Below, piece after piece: positions 50,814 through 60,211 of a stretch of 64,000 bases of DNA (positions within the stretch are counted from its first letter, which is position 1; every line of letters starts with the position of its first letter). The notes below the pieces were generated by a model. It did no database searches and was not told where the DNA came from. It was given only the letters and a program-made list of their open reading frames with translations. The DNA is from Amphibacillus marinus. GTDB lineage: Bacteria > Bacillota > Bacilli > Bacillales > Amphibacillaceae. The stretch lies in the NCBI RefSeq assembly GCF_900110345.1, contig NZ_FODJ01000010.1:62001-126000 (forward strand), written 5' to 3'. Both the position numbers and the translations under genes were made by a program.

Positions 50814-53090
50814 TTAGCTATGGCATGCTTCACATTCATCTATTTCTGTTTGGGATGTGCTTCGTACATAATAGGTTGTTTTTAACCCATTTTCCCATGC
50901 GGCAAAATGTAAATTTAATAACTCTCTTGCCTTAATATCATGGCGGACGTAAAGGTTAAAGCTAATTCCTTGATCGACATGACGTTGGCGACGCGCATTT
51001 TGCTTAATACTCCAGACTTGGTCGAGCTCGTGGCGGGCACGGCGATAGTAGGCATAAGTCCGATGATTAATATCAGGTGCGGTTACTTTAAATTTAAAGT
51101 TTTTCTTTTCCTCAGCATACTCAGCTGCGTAAATCGGATCAATTCCATCAGTAGAACCGCCAATTTTGGCAGTTGAAGAGTTTGGTGCAACAGCCATTAA
51201 CCAGCCATTTCGCAACCCATTCTTAGCGACAGCATCTCGCAATTCACCCCAACGTTCGCTAGTGTATTGACGACGTTCAAAGTACTTCCCTGTTTGCCAT
51301 TCTGAGCCTTCAAATGCTTGAAAAGCACCTTTTTCCTTAGCAAGCTCCATTGATGCTTTAATTGTATAATAAGCAATATCTTCATAAACTCGATCAGCGA
51401 ATTCGACTGCTTCATCCGTCTCCCAGTAGATTTTCTCTAAGGCAAGCAGATGGTGCCAACCAAATGTGCCTAGTCCAACCGCACGATATTTCTTATTCGT
51501 CGCTTGAGCTTGCCCAACACTAATGGTGTTTAAGTCAATGACATTATCAAGCATTCTTACTTGAATGCGAACTAATCGTTCAAGAACTTGTGCAGGGACA
51601 GCAGTTGCTAGATTAATTGATGATAAGTTACAAACAACAAAATCACCCGGTTTTCGCACAATGACGATGTTGCCATCAGTATCAACATATTCATTAACAA
51701 TCTCAGTTGGTGACATGTTTTGAGCGATTTCAGTACAGAGATTACTAGAATAGATTGAAGTTCGCCCAATTCCTTTAATATGCTTGTTTGGGTTTTGACG
51801 ATTAACTTCATCACGATAAAACATATACGGAGTGCCCGTTTCAAGTTGTGCTACCATGATACGTGCCATAATATCCATTGCCCGATATGTTTTGCGTGGC
51901 AGTAACGGATGATTGACTGCTTCTTGATATTTTTCAGTAAAGTATTTCTTATCAATCTCATCATAGAAATCTTCCAGACCTAGCGAGCGGCCATTAGCAT
52001 CTGTCCAGCCCATGACTTGTTTAACTTGATGAGGACAGAAGGTGTGCCATTCGCCAATACTTTTGCCATCTTGATCAGTAATCTGTAACTGCTCCATAAA
52101 TAAATCAGGAATGGTTACTCCAGTAAAGATATCATGTGCTTTTCGACGTTCGTCACCGTTATTGGTTTTTAAATCTAAGAAGCCGTTCATAATGTCTTTG
52201 TGGAAGATGTCTAAATAAATAGCGACTGCGCCTTGACGTTGACCGAGTTGATCAACACTTACCGCTGTATCATTAATGAGTCTAATCCAAGGTACAACGC
52301 CTGATGAGTTTCCTTTAAATTTCTTAATGTCTGAGCCCAGCGCCCGAACCTTACCATAATAAACGCCAATCCCACCACCGTCTTTGCTTAAGCGAGCAAT
52401 ATCCCAGTTGTTTAAGTAAATGCCATCTAATGAATCATCAACCGTATCGATAAAGCAGGAAGATAATTGCCCATAACTTTTTCCAGCATTAGATAGTGTT
52501 GGTGTTGCTACGGTCATATATAAATTTGATAAAGCCCAGTATGCTTCTTTAACAAGGTCAAGACGATTCTCCGTTTTTTCATTTTTCAATATTGTCATCG
52601 CAATAATCATAAATCTTTCTTGTGGAAGCTCATATAATTTGCGATCGTGATCACGCGCTAAATAACGGTCAGCTAATAGAAATAAACCGATGTAATTAAA
52701 GAAGGCATCTCGCTCCGGTTTAATTTCTTGTTCTAATAATAAAATATCCTGCTCAGAATAGGCTTCTAGCAAATGTGTTGAATAAATGCCTTCATTAGTA
52801 AGTTTCTGAATAAGCGTTAGGAGATTGCCGTACTTTAAGTGATGATCGTAGCCACGATTATCTGCAGCTTCGCGATAGAGTTGTTCTAAATAAAAATGCG
52901 CAGCAATGAAAGTCCAATTTGGCTGGTCCATTGCAATTTGATTCAATGAGTAAAATAAAGCAGTCTGATTTGAATCCTGATTAGCCTGACTTGTTTCGTT
53001 GACTTTCTCTTTAAGCTTAGTTAAATCAACTGCATGTTTATTAGCAAGCTGGTCCAATTGCTGTTCAATACTTTCAATAATAACTGACAT
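50814..53090 (-). CDS. nrdA: Ribonucleotide reductase large subunit, no ATP cone
   Basis: A 758-residue catalytic subunit that reduces ribonucleoside diphosphates to deoxy forms. The active-site cysteines are in QLSSCFIDT, SNLCTEI and FVVCNLSSINL, the finger loop APNSSTAKIGGSTDG is present, and the tail ends in CEACHS, the redox-shuttling pair. The N-terminal 90 residues do not show the ATP-cone pattern (no VxKRDG), so overall dATP inhibition is not expected. AAGGAGG precedes the ATG. First gene of the nrdA-nrdB-flavodoxin operon. Confidence 0.95.
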   Translation of the reverse strand: MSVIIESIEQQLDQLANKHAVDLTKLKEKVNETSQANQDSNQTALFYSLNQIAMDQPNWTFIAAHFYLEQLYREAADNRGYDHHLKYGNLLTLIQKLTNEGIYSTHLLEAYSEQDILLLEQEIKPERDAFFNYIGLFLLADRYLARDHDRKLYELPQERFMIIAMTILKNEKTENRLDLVKEAYWALSNLYMTVATPTLSNAGKSYGQLSSCFIDTVDDSLDGIYLNNWDIARLSKDGGGIGVYYGKVRALGSDIKKFKGNSSGVVPWIRLINDTAVSVDQLGQRQGAVAIYLDIFHKDIMNGFLDLKTNNGDERRKAHDIFTGVTIPDLFMEQLQITDQDGKSIGEWHTFCPHQVKQVMGWTDANGRSLGLEDFYDEIDKKYFTEKYQEAVNHPLLPRKTYRAMDIMARIMVAQLETGTPYMFYRDEVNRQNPNKHIKGIGRTSIYSSNLCTEIAQNMSPTEIVNEYVDTDGNIVIVRKPGDFVVCNLSSINLATAVPAQVLERLVRIQVRMLDNVIDLNTISVGQAQATNKKYRAVGLGTFGWHHLLALEKIYWETDEAVEFADRVYEDIAYYTIKASMELAKEKGAFQAFEGSEWQTGKYFERRQYTSERWGELRDAVAKNGLRNGWLMAVAPNSSTAKIGGSTDGIDPIYAAEYAEEKKNFKFKVTAPDINHRTYAYYRRARHELDQVWSIKQNARRQRHVDQGISFNLYVRHDIKARELLNLHFAAWENGLKTTYYVRSTSQTEIDECEACHS

Positions 53091-53163
53091 ATAAGTGCCT
53101 CCTTAAGAATATAAAAACCGCCGTTGCCCAGCGATTGTCTTTAAGTTATGTAAAAAACAAAAT

Positions 53164-53237
53164 ATACTATATATGGTGTCTGATCATTTCTTAATCACCA
53201 TATATAGTATATTATCTTATTCCTATTCATTTGTCTA
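53164..53237 (-). promoter_or_regulatory. nrd promoter with paired NrdR boxes
   Basis: Two 16-base palindromic sites, ATACTATATATGGTGT (53164-53179) and TCACCATATATAGTAT (53195-53210), match the NrdR consensus at 14 and 13 positions and are 31 bp apart centre to centre, three helical turns. The minus-strand promoter TAGACA (53232-53237) with TAATAT (53209-53214) overlaps the second box. NrdR should repress the operon when dNTP is plentiful. Confidence 0.88.
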
Positions 53238-53600
53238 TTAAAAAAACTTAAAAGTATAAAAAGGGCTATTTCTATTAAAACAGTGTTTGTAAAAAAACGA
53301 TATAGGCAATTGTGACTAAAACAAACGATTTAAATTCCGACTATTTTTAATACCCTATTTTCAGTTTCATAAACCGATTAAATAATTTCAGTTAAGTTAA
53401 GTTTACATGAATATAAATGACAACTAGTTGCTTAATTTAAAAAAGCTATATAACATATAGATGAAGGTAGGTACAATGGGGAAACGGGATTATTTGTAAT
53501 CTATCCACAAAATAGAACAATTTTCCCTAATAAAAAACAGTAATGATATTGCAATATTAGTACTAAATAACTATACTTATAATAGTATAAATATAATACA
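53238..53600. other. AT-rich gene-free stretch
   Basis: Lies between the divergent nrd promoter and the riboswitch. No ORF, tRNA or clear repeat is visible; it should carry the promoter of the riboswitch transcript. Confidence 0.5.
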
Positions 53601-53602
53601 TG

Positions 53603-53743
53603 CATGACGATAATGGCAAACTTATTGAAAAGTAAGGACGCAAAGCTACGGGTCTAAGGCAGAATTGCTACGATAGCCGGGTTACCGAAAAGATGTGTGG
53701 TCGAAATCCACTAAACCCACCTCATCTTGAGTTTGGGTTTTTT
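53603..53743 (+). promoter_or_regulatory. Cyclic di-GMP-I (GEMM) riboswitch with terminator
   Basis: The aptamer core reads GGCAAAC, then GGACGCAAAGC, then GGTCTAAGG, and closes with ATAGCCGGGTTACCG (53615-53687), the highly conserved GEMM-I elements in order. A hairpin with arms AAACCCA (53713-53719) and TGGGTTT (53734-53740), plus inner CTCA/TGAG, and a T-run follows as expression platform. It lies 80 bases upstream of the Jag_N-FapA gene. Ligand binding should therefore control transcription of that gene. Confidence 0.95.
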
Positions 53744-53822
53744 ATTACATTATGGAGATGAGATTAAAAACATTTGTCGTCATACATCAATTAGATTTCA
53801 CTAAAGAATGGAGTGAGGACAA

Positions 53823-55931
53823 ATGACATCCTTTATTTCTAAAGGGTCCACTGTGAAAGCAGCAATTGAATTGGGGTTACAAGCACTCGATTTAGAGTTA
53901 GAGCAAGTTGAGATTGAAGTTATTCAAACAGAAAGAAGAGGTTTATTTGGTATTAAAGGTAAAGAAGCGGTTGTTAAACTTACACGAGAACAGGTGGTTG
54001 AACCAGACGTACCCAACCCTACTATTATTGGGATCGATCCAATTACGAACAAGAGAATTGATCACATGGCATTGGAGGATTTCTTAGAGCATATTGATCA
54101 AGATCTAACTGAAAGTCCATCTGAAGAAGTTGACCACTCAAGAATAACTAAAGAGATGGACAATCAAGACCACCAATCGTTGTTGACCGGTAAGGCTTGG
54201 GTAAAGGACGGTGTTATCTTTGTAAAAGACAGTCCGAATCACCAGCCTTCAGTAAAATTAGGCAGTGGAATAAAGCTAAGAAAAAATGCTGAATACGTCA
54301 CCCAATCTTTTCAGTTTATCTCTGAAAAGGATGAACTTGCAATTGAAGTCATAAATGAAAGTCATCCCACAGATTGGCAGATTAAATGTTCAAAGGACAA
54401 TATGGAAGCTACTCTTCACATTAGTCCAGGCTATTTCTTAGCAAGAAAGGTAAAAGATACAGCGCCAACCCAGCAAATTATTTTAGAGGCAACAGAAGAA
54501 CGCAAGCTTAATCAAACATTAACCTATGATGAAATTAACCGATCATTAAGTAAGCTTGGCATTACAACTGGAATTGATGAGGCTGAAATAAGCAAGGCTC
54601 TGGAGACGCAAACAGAGAATACATTTGTGATCGCGCGGGGGATTAGTCCAGGAGATGGTATAGATGGATCGGTCGAGGTATTAGTAGAGACAAAAGTGAA
54701 GGATTCTCTAAAAGAAAGTCAGAATAATTCAAACATTGATTACCGGGAAAGAAAGCGAATCCCAACCGTAGAGAAGGGTGAAATTATTGCAATGCTCCAC
54801 CGCCCAATTCCAGGAAAGGTAGGCATAACTATTTTTGGGCAACCTGTTGAACCAAGGAAGGTTAGGGATATTCAGTTAAGTACGCAAAAAGGAACAATTT
54901 TGTTAGATGATCGTATTATCGCCAGTGAAAATGGCCGGCCTTATATTGAAAAGAGAGGGCACTATGTAAAAACAAAAGTACTACCGCAAATGGTTCATCA
55001 AGGTAATGTTGATCTGGATTCTGGTAACATCCAATTCCAAGGAGATGTTCATGTAGTTGGCGAGGTTGCTGAGGGTATGACCATTCAATCTGGGGGCGAA
55101 GTTCTTATCAATCAATCTGTCAATGGGGCTACCATCCGTGCTTTGAAATCTGTCCATATAAAAGGGAGTGTAAATGGCTCAAGAATTTATGCTGGTGGCG
55201 AGATTAATGCTGAAATACAGCGGCAATTAAGTATACTCCATCAAACCTTACTGCAAATGAACACGATGCTAGCTCAAATTATGAGCTCGAATATCTACCA
55301 AACGAGTTCACATAGTGAAACTGGCGTCGGTCCACTTATTACATTAATAAAAGAGAAGCGTTTTAAAGACCTTACTAAGGAAGTCCGACATTTTATTCAA
55401 TTAGTGGATCAACAGAAACGATTTTTAGTAGATGAGGAATGGCAGCTTGTTTGTCAACAGTTAAATTATACGTTTTTAAAATTGCCGCCCAAGCATATGA
55501 CCATAAAACATTTTGACAAGCTTATTAATCAAGTAGGCGTTTTAAATGATATTAGCCAAATGAATAGTGACCAAGAAATTGAAATTGAAGTAGCGAATTC
55601 GTTAAATAGTCAACTCATTAGTTCTGGAGATGTTTTAATTACAGAACGTTCGTGTATTAACACAACCATTCAAGCAGAAGGATTAGTGAGAATTACTGGT
55701 ATAATGCGAGGCGGGAAAGTATTTGCAGGTAAAGGCGCAGATATAAACGAGGTAGGTGGAAAGTTGGGAGCAAGAACATTCATTACTGTTCCAGCTGATC
55801 AAAAGGTTCGCATTGGAAAAGCAATGGAAGGAACAACGATTAAATTAGGACATAAACAGTATACCTTTGAAAAAGATATAAGTGGTATTTATGCACGCTT
55901 AAATAAAAATGATGAAATTATCCTTCAGTAG
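53823..55931 (+). CDS. Jag_N-FapA (DUF342) protein
   Basis: A 702-residue protein with an N-terminal Jag/KhpB-type domain (about residues 1-55, including ERRGLFGIKGKEAVVKL) and a FapA/DUF342 body (RISPGDGIDGSVEVLVET-like segment near 275, then right-handed beta-repeat strands near 400-460 and at the C-terminus). FapA-type proteins of this family are tied to polar flagella or cell-surface behaviour, and are often under c-di-GMP riboswitches. The upstream GEMM-I aptamer fits. The exact function is not established. Confidence 0.9.
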   Translation: MTSFISKGSTVKAAIELGLQALDLELEQVEIEVIQTERRGLFGIKGKEAVVKLTREQVVEPDVPNPTIIGIDPITNKRIDHMALEDFLEHIDQDLTESPSEEVDHSRITKEMDNQDHQSLLTGKAWVKDGVIFVKDSPNHQPSVKLGSGIKLRKNAEYVTQSFQFISEKDELAIEVINESHPTDWQIKCSKDNMEATLHISPGYFLARKVKDTAPTQQIILEATEERKLNQTLTYDEINRSLSKLGITTGIDEAEISKALETQTENTFVIARGISPGDGIDGSVEVLVETKVKDSLKESQNNSNIDYRERKRIPTVEKGEIIAMLHRPIPGKVGITIFGQPVEPRKVRDIQLSTQKGTILLDDRIIASENGRPYIEKRGHYVKTKVLPQMVHQGNVDLDSGNIQFQGDVHVVGEVAEGMTIQSGGEVLINQSVNGATIRALKSVHIKGSVNGSRIYAGGEINAEIQRQLSILHQTLLQMNTMLAQIMSSNIYQTSSHSETGVGPLITLIKEKRFKDLTKEVRHFIQLVDQQKRFLVDEEWQLVCQQLNYTFLKLPPKHMTIKHFDKLINQVGVLNDISQMNSDQEIEIEVANSLNSQLISSGDVLITERSCINTTIQAEGLVRITGIMRGGKVFAGKGADINEVGGKLGARTFITVPADQKVRIGKAMEGTTIKLGHKQYTFEKDISGIYARLNKNDEIILQ

Positions 55932-56058
55932 TCTGTCGCGAGGCTATTAAAGTAAGAGTTGCGGGTTAGTCATGCAAGTTAACAGATGGGGCTTTTTATA
56001 CAATATGTCTTTCTGTAACCATTTTTAAAGTCGATTACTAGTAATCAGGGTGTGATAG

Positions 56059-56089
56059 CAGTCTAATCAAAATGGTTAGACTGTTTTTT
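56059..56089 (+). terminator. Terminator after the FapA gene
   Basis: Arms CAGTCTAATC and GGTTAGACTG (56059-56083) followed by six T. Confidence 0.85.
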
Positions 56090-56365
56090 ATAGAAATAGT
56101 AAAGCGCTGCTCGAATTTAAAGAAAGTTAGTAAGGGAAGTTAATAATAATTATATCGAATGTCTAAAGTTCCAATAGAATTAAGACTTTTTAACTAATTA
56201 ATGAAAGGAAGAAAGCCTTTACTTTCTATATATAGGGATTATATGAAAAATAAGCTTGAATTAGCAGGTAATAATGTATAGTATAAAAGTATAGTTTGTT
56301 TAGTGATTAAACAATTTCAGCTCCGAAAAATGAAAGCGTTTAATAAAATAAGGGGAGTGGGTCGC
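56090..56365 (+). other. Leader region of the chemoreceptor gene
   Basis: AT-rich, with no second c-di-GMP aptamer and no clear repeat. The frame of the chemoreceptor stays open to a GTG at 56303, but that lacks a ribosome site. Confidence 0.5.
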
Positions 56366-58204
56366 ATGATTAAACCATTCAAAAGATTACAGCTAAAAGA
56401 AAGAAGGAAAGACAGCTCAGATAAAAGGGTTAAAAGAAGGTGGAGCGTTACATTTAAGGGAAAGAATAGACAAGTTCAAGAGGTGCACTTAGGGACAAAA
56501 ACCAGAAAATTAGGTGTACATAATTTAAAAATAGGGCACAAATATGGTTTAGTACTTATTATTGTTTTTACATTACTTATAACATCGTCTATTTTGGTGG
56601 CGCTAGCAATTTCAACTTCAAAAGCTGATATGGAACTCATGGAAAGTCAGGCTGATCGTGCAATCTTAACAACGGAATTAAGTGCACATATTGAATCAAA
56701 GTCACTTAGTGCCATGACATTTGCCCAGTTTGGTGCAGAAAGTCATCGAAATGATTATGAAGATAAAAGAGAACGAGTAAATGCATTATTAGAGCAATTA
56801 AGTAACCAAGTAGAAGGGGAACAACAAGAGAATTTATTTAACGAAGTTCTAACTAGAAATGAAGAGCTAGATCAAATGTTTATTGAAGATATTGTAGAAA
56901 ATTACGACCAAGGTGAAGCTATTCTTGGCTTGTACAGTAATCGCTATAGTGGTGTAACGCGAAATGCGTCATCTTACTTAGATTATTTAAGAGGTTTAAT
57001 ATTAGAAGAACAGGAAGTAGCGGTAGCTAACGCTCATCAGAGCCAAAGCTTCGCCCAAATGATTCTGTTGGTTTCCATGCTTGCTTCCCTGGTAGTTAGT
57101 ATTGTTCTTATGCTGATCATAAGTCGACATGTCTCTAAAAGATTATCGGGGATAGTGACTGTGACTGATCAAATAGCCGATGGAAATCTAACCGTTGCGA
57201 CTGATCAATTTCAAGGAAAAGATGAGATTGGACAACTAGCAAATTCGATGGATCGTATGAAGCGTCAACTCATTAAAATGCTTAATCAAATTAAACAAAC
57301 ATCCACTGAGGTGAGAGATCGCAGCCTCTACTTAGATCAATCTTCTCAGGATGTTAAGACCGGTACTGAACAGATTGCTGCTACTATGGAAGAACTTGCT
57401 TCAGGAACAGAGACACAAGCGAATTATGCTAGCGATTTAGCTGAAACGATGAGAACCTTTTCCGATAAGTTCAGCAGTATGAGTAAGAGCAGTGACACAA
57501 TTAATACCTCTTCTTCACGTGTATTAGAGGAAACAAAAACAGGCTTTGCTTACATGGAAAAGTCAAAGATTCAAATGAGCAGTATTGATGAAATCGTCAA
57601 AGGATCGGTTGCAAAGGTAGAAGGACTTGATGTTCAATCACGTAAGATTTCAAAGCTTGTTTCAGTTATTAAGGATATTGCCGACCAAACGAACTTATTA
57701 GCACTAAATGCCGCAATTGAAGCAGCTAGAGCTGGAGAGCATGGCCGGGGGTTTGCTGTCGTGGCAGATGAAGTGAGAAAGTTAGCCGAACAGGTTGGGA
57801 CATCGGTTACGGATATTACCCAGATTGTTGTCGCTATTCAAGATGAATCAAAGCTGGTCGTTAATGAGCTCCAAGCAGGCTATCAGGAAGTTACACAAGG
57901 AACGAAAGACATTGAACAAACAGCAGAGCGTTTTGATGCGATTAGAATAGCAATTGATCAAATGACGACACATGTTACAAATGTTATGAACGATATTGTT
58001 GATTTAGCAGAGGACAGTAAACAGGTAAATTTAGCTGTTGAGGAAATTGCCTCAATATCTCAGGAATCAGCAGCGGGTGTTGAGCAGACATCTGCCTCAG
58101 CTGAAGAAGTTTCAACTACGATGGAAGAAATGACGAGAGAGGCCAACACGTTAAGTGAATCTTCTGCACAATTAAATGAGCTAGTTAAGAAATTTCAATT
58201 GTAA
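56366..58204 (+). CDS. Methyl-accepting chemotaxis protein
   Basis: A 612-residue membrane chemoreceptor. An unusually long and very basic cytoplasmic N-terminus of about 57 residues precedes the first membrane helix ([20 protein letters not shown]). A helical outer domain of about 150 residues follows, then the second helix ([20 protein letters not shown]), HAMP (about 265-320) and the signalling domain with [42 protein letters not shown] 56366 follows AGGGGAGTGG by five bases. The ligand is unknown. It lies beside the c-di-GMP-controlled FapA gene. Confidence 0.93.
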   Translation: MIKPFKRLQLKERRKDSSDKRVKRRWSVTFKGKNRQVQEVHLGTKTRKLGVHNLKIGHKYGLVLIIVFTLLITSSILVALAISTSKADMELMESQADRAILTTELSAHIESKSLSAMTFAQFGAESHRNDYEDKRERVNALLEQLSNQVEGEQQENLFNEVLTRNEELDQMFIEDIVENYDQGEAILGLYSNRYSGVTRNASSYLDYLRGLILEEQEVAVANAHQSQSFAQMILLVSMLASLVVSIVLMLIISRHVSKRLSGIVTVTDQIADGNLTVATDQFQGKDEIGQLANSMDRMKRQLIKMLNQIKQTSTEVRDRSLYLDQSSQDVKTGTEQIAATMEELASGTETQANYASDLAETMRTFSDKFSSMSKSSDTINTSSSRVLEETKTGFAYMEKSKIQMSSIDEIVKGSVAKVEGLDVQSRKISKLVSVIKDIADQTNLLALNAAIEAARAGEHGRGFAVVADEVRKLAEQVGTSVTDITQIVVAIQDESKLVVNELQAGYQEVTQGTKDIEQTAERFDAIRIAIDQMTTHVTNVMNDIVDLAEDSKQVNLAVEEIASISQESAAGVEQTSASAEEVSTTMEEMTREANTLSESSAQLNELVKKFQL

Positions 58205-58242
58205 GTCTAAGCAAATGCCAGATCCCGATTAGACTTAAACAA

Positions 58243-58277
58243 GGGTGATCCATTCGCAATGTATGGATCACCCACTT
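58243..58277. terminator. Bidirectional terminator
   Basis: Perfect 11-bp arms GGGTGATCCAT (58243-58253) and ATGGATCACCC (58263-58273), between the chemoreceptor gene and the convergent DUF1450 gene. Confidence 0.85.
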
Positions 58278-58281
58278 ATTT

Positions 58282-58521
58282 TTACTGATAGATTGAAAGC
58301 TCTTCTTCAATTGCGGTTCTTATATTAGCAAGACATTCGTCAATGTCAGTCCCTTTGATTCGACGCCCATTAACTAGTGCGTATGGTTTTAGTCGACAGA
58401 GACCACAAAAGGATAGGCAATCACTCACTAGAACGGATACTTCGGGATACTCCGATTCAAATAAATGCTCAGCTTCAATAGTTTGTAACAAATTACTCTC
58501 ACAAATTTCGACAATAACTAT
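58282..58521 (-). CDS. DUF1450 (YuzB-like) small protein, start uncertain
   Basis: About 79 residues matching DUF1450: VIVEICESNLL at the N-terminus and VLVSDCLSFCGLCRLKPYALVNGRRI with the cysteine cluster. The homologous part begins at an ATA codon. The nearest ATG (58524-58526) is one base out of frame and meets a stop at once. In-frame ATG codons exist at 58620 and 58614 but lie upstream of a possible TATAAT promoter element. Either an unusual start is used or a one-base change has damaged the gene. Confidence 0.65.
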   Translation of the reverse strand: MVIVEICESNLLQTIEAEHLFESEYPEVSVLVSDCLSFCGLCRLKPYALVNGRRIKGTDIDECLANIRTAIEEELSIYQ

Positions 58522-58724
58522 CCCATTATATCCACGCCCTTCCTTATATGCTATACTAAACACGTAATTATATACTAATATTGGGGTGCTGTCATTTATT
58601 ATGCTTGATCCCATGTGCACTGCGAAAGAAGTGTAAGCGCTTGATACTCTGTATGGAAAAGAACGAGATTAGATTACTTTTTTTTACTGTCATTGCATAC
58701 TTTGCAGATAATAAATTATAAAAA

Positions 58725-58758
58725 AATAAAGTTTGTTATTTACTTCACAAACTTTATT
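58725..58758 (+). promoter_or_regulatory. Operator of the SufR-like gene
   Basis: Perfect 12-bp arms AATAAAGTTTGT (58725-58736) and ACAAACTTTATT (58747-58758) with 10 bases between. They cover TTTACT (58739-58744) of a promoter whose TAATAT is at 58762-58767. Autorepression is the likely use. Confidence 0.78.
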
Positions 58759-58790
58759 CGGTAATATAGTCATAAGGGCAGGTGTTGGAA

Positions 58791-59450
58791 ATGGTAAAGG
58801 ATAAGTCAACGAGGCAAGCAATACTTGAATTATTAAAAAAGAGCAAGGAATTATCTGTGAGTGGTTTAAAGGAGCATTTAGATATTACTGAGATGGCTGT
58901 GCGTAAACATCTTGTTAAACTAGAGGGAGAAGGATTTATTCAATCTCGCACAGTTCGCCAACCAATGGGCAGACCCGTCATATTCTATAGCTTAACAGCA
59001 GAAGGGAATGGGCTATTTCCTAATAATTATGATAAAGTAGTTGTGGAGTTATTAAGTGATATTCAAGAGACGATGGGTAATGAAGCAATTGACAAATTAT
59101 TTGAAAATCGCGAGCAACGCATGCGTAAGACATATAAGCGTCATATTTTCCAAGATGATCGTTTACATGAACGGGTAAAACAACTTGTTCGTGTCCAGCA
59201 AGAGAACGGCTACATGGCAGAATTTAGCCAGGTCGAGGGAAATGAAGAGCTAGACAAACAATATATGACATTTGAGCAATATAACTGTCCAATTGCAGCC
59301 ATTGCAGATCGCTACGATAAGCCTTGTCATTGTGAGTTGAATTTGTTTAAAGAAGTTCTAGGAACAGATCAAGTCGAGCGAGTCAGTTGTATTGCAAAAG
59401 GGGAAAAAAGCTGTAAATATGTTGTGAAAGAAACGTTAGGGAAGACATAA
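58791..59450 (+). CDS. SufR-like helix-turn-helix regulator with cysteine cluster
   Basis: A 219-residue regulator. A DeoR/ArsR-type winged helix occupies residues 1-75 (LSVSGLKEHLDITEMAVRKHLVKLEGEGFI). The C-terminal sensor carries cysteines in the order YNCPIAA, KPCHCEL, VSCIAK, KSCKYV, the arrangement expected for an iron-sulfur cluster as in SufR. ATG 58791 lies eight bases after AGG; an in-frame GTG at 58782 overlaps that site. The inverted repeat upstream suggests autoregulation. No suf genes are in the window. Confidence 0.85.
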   Translation: MVKDKSTRQAILELLKKSKELSVSGLKEHLDITEMAVRKHLVKLEGEGFIQSRTVRQPMGRPVIFYSLTAEGNGLFPNNYDKVVVELLSDIQETMGNEAIDKLFENREQRMRKTYKRHIFQDDRLHERVKQLVRVQQENGYMAEFSQVEGNEELDKQYMTFEQYNCPIAAIADRYDKPCHCELNLFKEVLGTDQVERVSCIAKGEKSCKYVVKETLGKT

Positions 59451-59458
59451 TAGATATG

Positions 59459-59537
59459 AAAAGCCTGCTCCAATATAGCGCCATGAAATTGCCCTTAGAA
59501 CTAACTTAGCAATTGGCGGTAAGAGCGGCTTTTTTTA
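59459..59537 (+). terminator. Complex terminator after the SufR-like gene
   Basis: Outer arms AAAGCC and GGCTTT with GCTC/GAGC, and an inner CGCC-AATTGC paired with GCAATT-GGCG, end in seven T. Confidence 0.7.
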
Positions 59538-59578
59538 TTAGAATGAGAAAACGTAGATTTGGAAATGATTACGAAGAG

Positions 59579-60037
59579 CTAGAGCTTAGCTGTCTCAGTC
59601 AATAAAGTATGTAATACTTTTATCACAGCTCTTTGCTGCTTAATCGGTAATTGGATGATTTGATCGAGCTGCTCCTTTAATGTAGGATTCTTAATTAGGT
59701 AATCAATAATTTGAATAACCGACTGATCTAGTTCAAAATCATTATGCTTATCTGCCTGATATAGTTGCTTTACTTCGCTTAATACTTCATCTGAATACGT
59801 ATCTAGACCAATTAAATGATCAATGGATTGATTAAACAATTTACTTAATTTAATTAAAGCTGTAATGTCTGGTAAGACATCACCACTTTCCCATTTTGCA
59901 ACAACAGAACGGGAGACTTTTAAGTTGTCAGCTAAGCTTTGTTGCGTCAAGCTGGCTTGTTTACGGTAGTATTTAATATTTATTGGTAAATGCTGAATCA
60001 TTAATTTATCACTCACTATCGAAAGGATCTTTGTCAT
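59579..60037 (-). CDS. XRE-family transcriptional regulator
   Basis: A 152-residue protein. A Cro/CI-type helix-turn-helix covers about residues 20-78 (SLTQQSLADNLKVSRSVVAKWESGDVLPDI), followed by a helical C-terminal region of 70 residues of no known family. ATG 60037 has a GGGG site seven bases upstream; a second ATG at 60001 has a weaker one. It diverges from the small gene at 60.2 kb, with a perfect palindrome between them that it may bind. Confidence 0.88.
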   Translation of the reverse strand: MTKILSIVSDKLMIQHLPINIKYYRKQASLTQQSLADNLKVSRSVVAKWESGDVLPDITALIKLSKLFNQSIDHLIGLDTYSDEVLSEVKQLYQADKHNDFELDQSVIQIIDYLIKNPTLKEQLDQIIQLPIKQQRAVIKVLHTLLTETAKL

Positions 60038-60143
60038 GAATTACCCCATTAAAAAATTGATAAAGCTTCTTTATAATTGGCCAATTCATACTATATTCAT
60101 GTCGTAATCCTAACATGTTTATGTTAATTAAATGACAATATCC

Positions 60144-60191
60144 TTGTTCTTATTGTGTTCGTATAGTAAAATGTTCTTATTAAGAACATTT
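60144..60191 (+). promoter_or_regulatory. Palindromic operator upstream of the 98-residue gene
   Basis: AAATGTTCTTA (60169-60179), one base, TAAGAACATTT (60181-60191): a perfect 11-bp palindrome 21 bases before the ATG. A half-site TTGTTCTTAT lies at 60144-60153. Confidence 0.7.
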
Positions 60192-60211
60192 TTAACTATG
60201 AGGTGGTTTGA

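Noticed and set aside
55932-56365. Second c-di-GMP aptamer before the chemoreceptor gene
   Set aside because: No GEMM-I or GEMM-II core is visible in this stretch.
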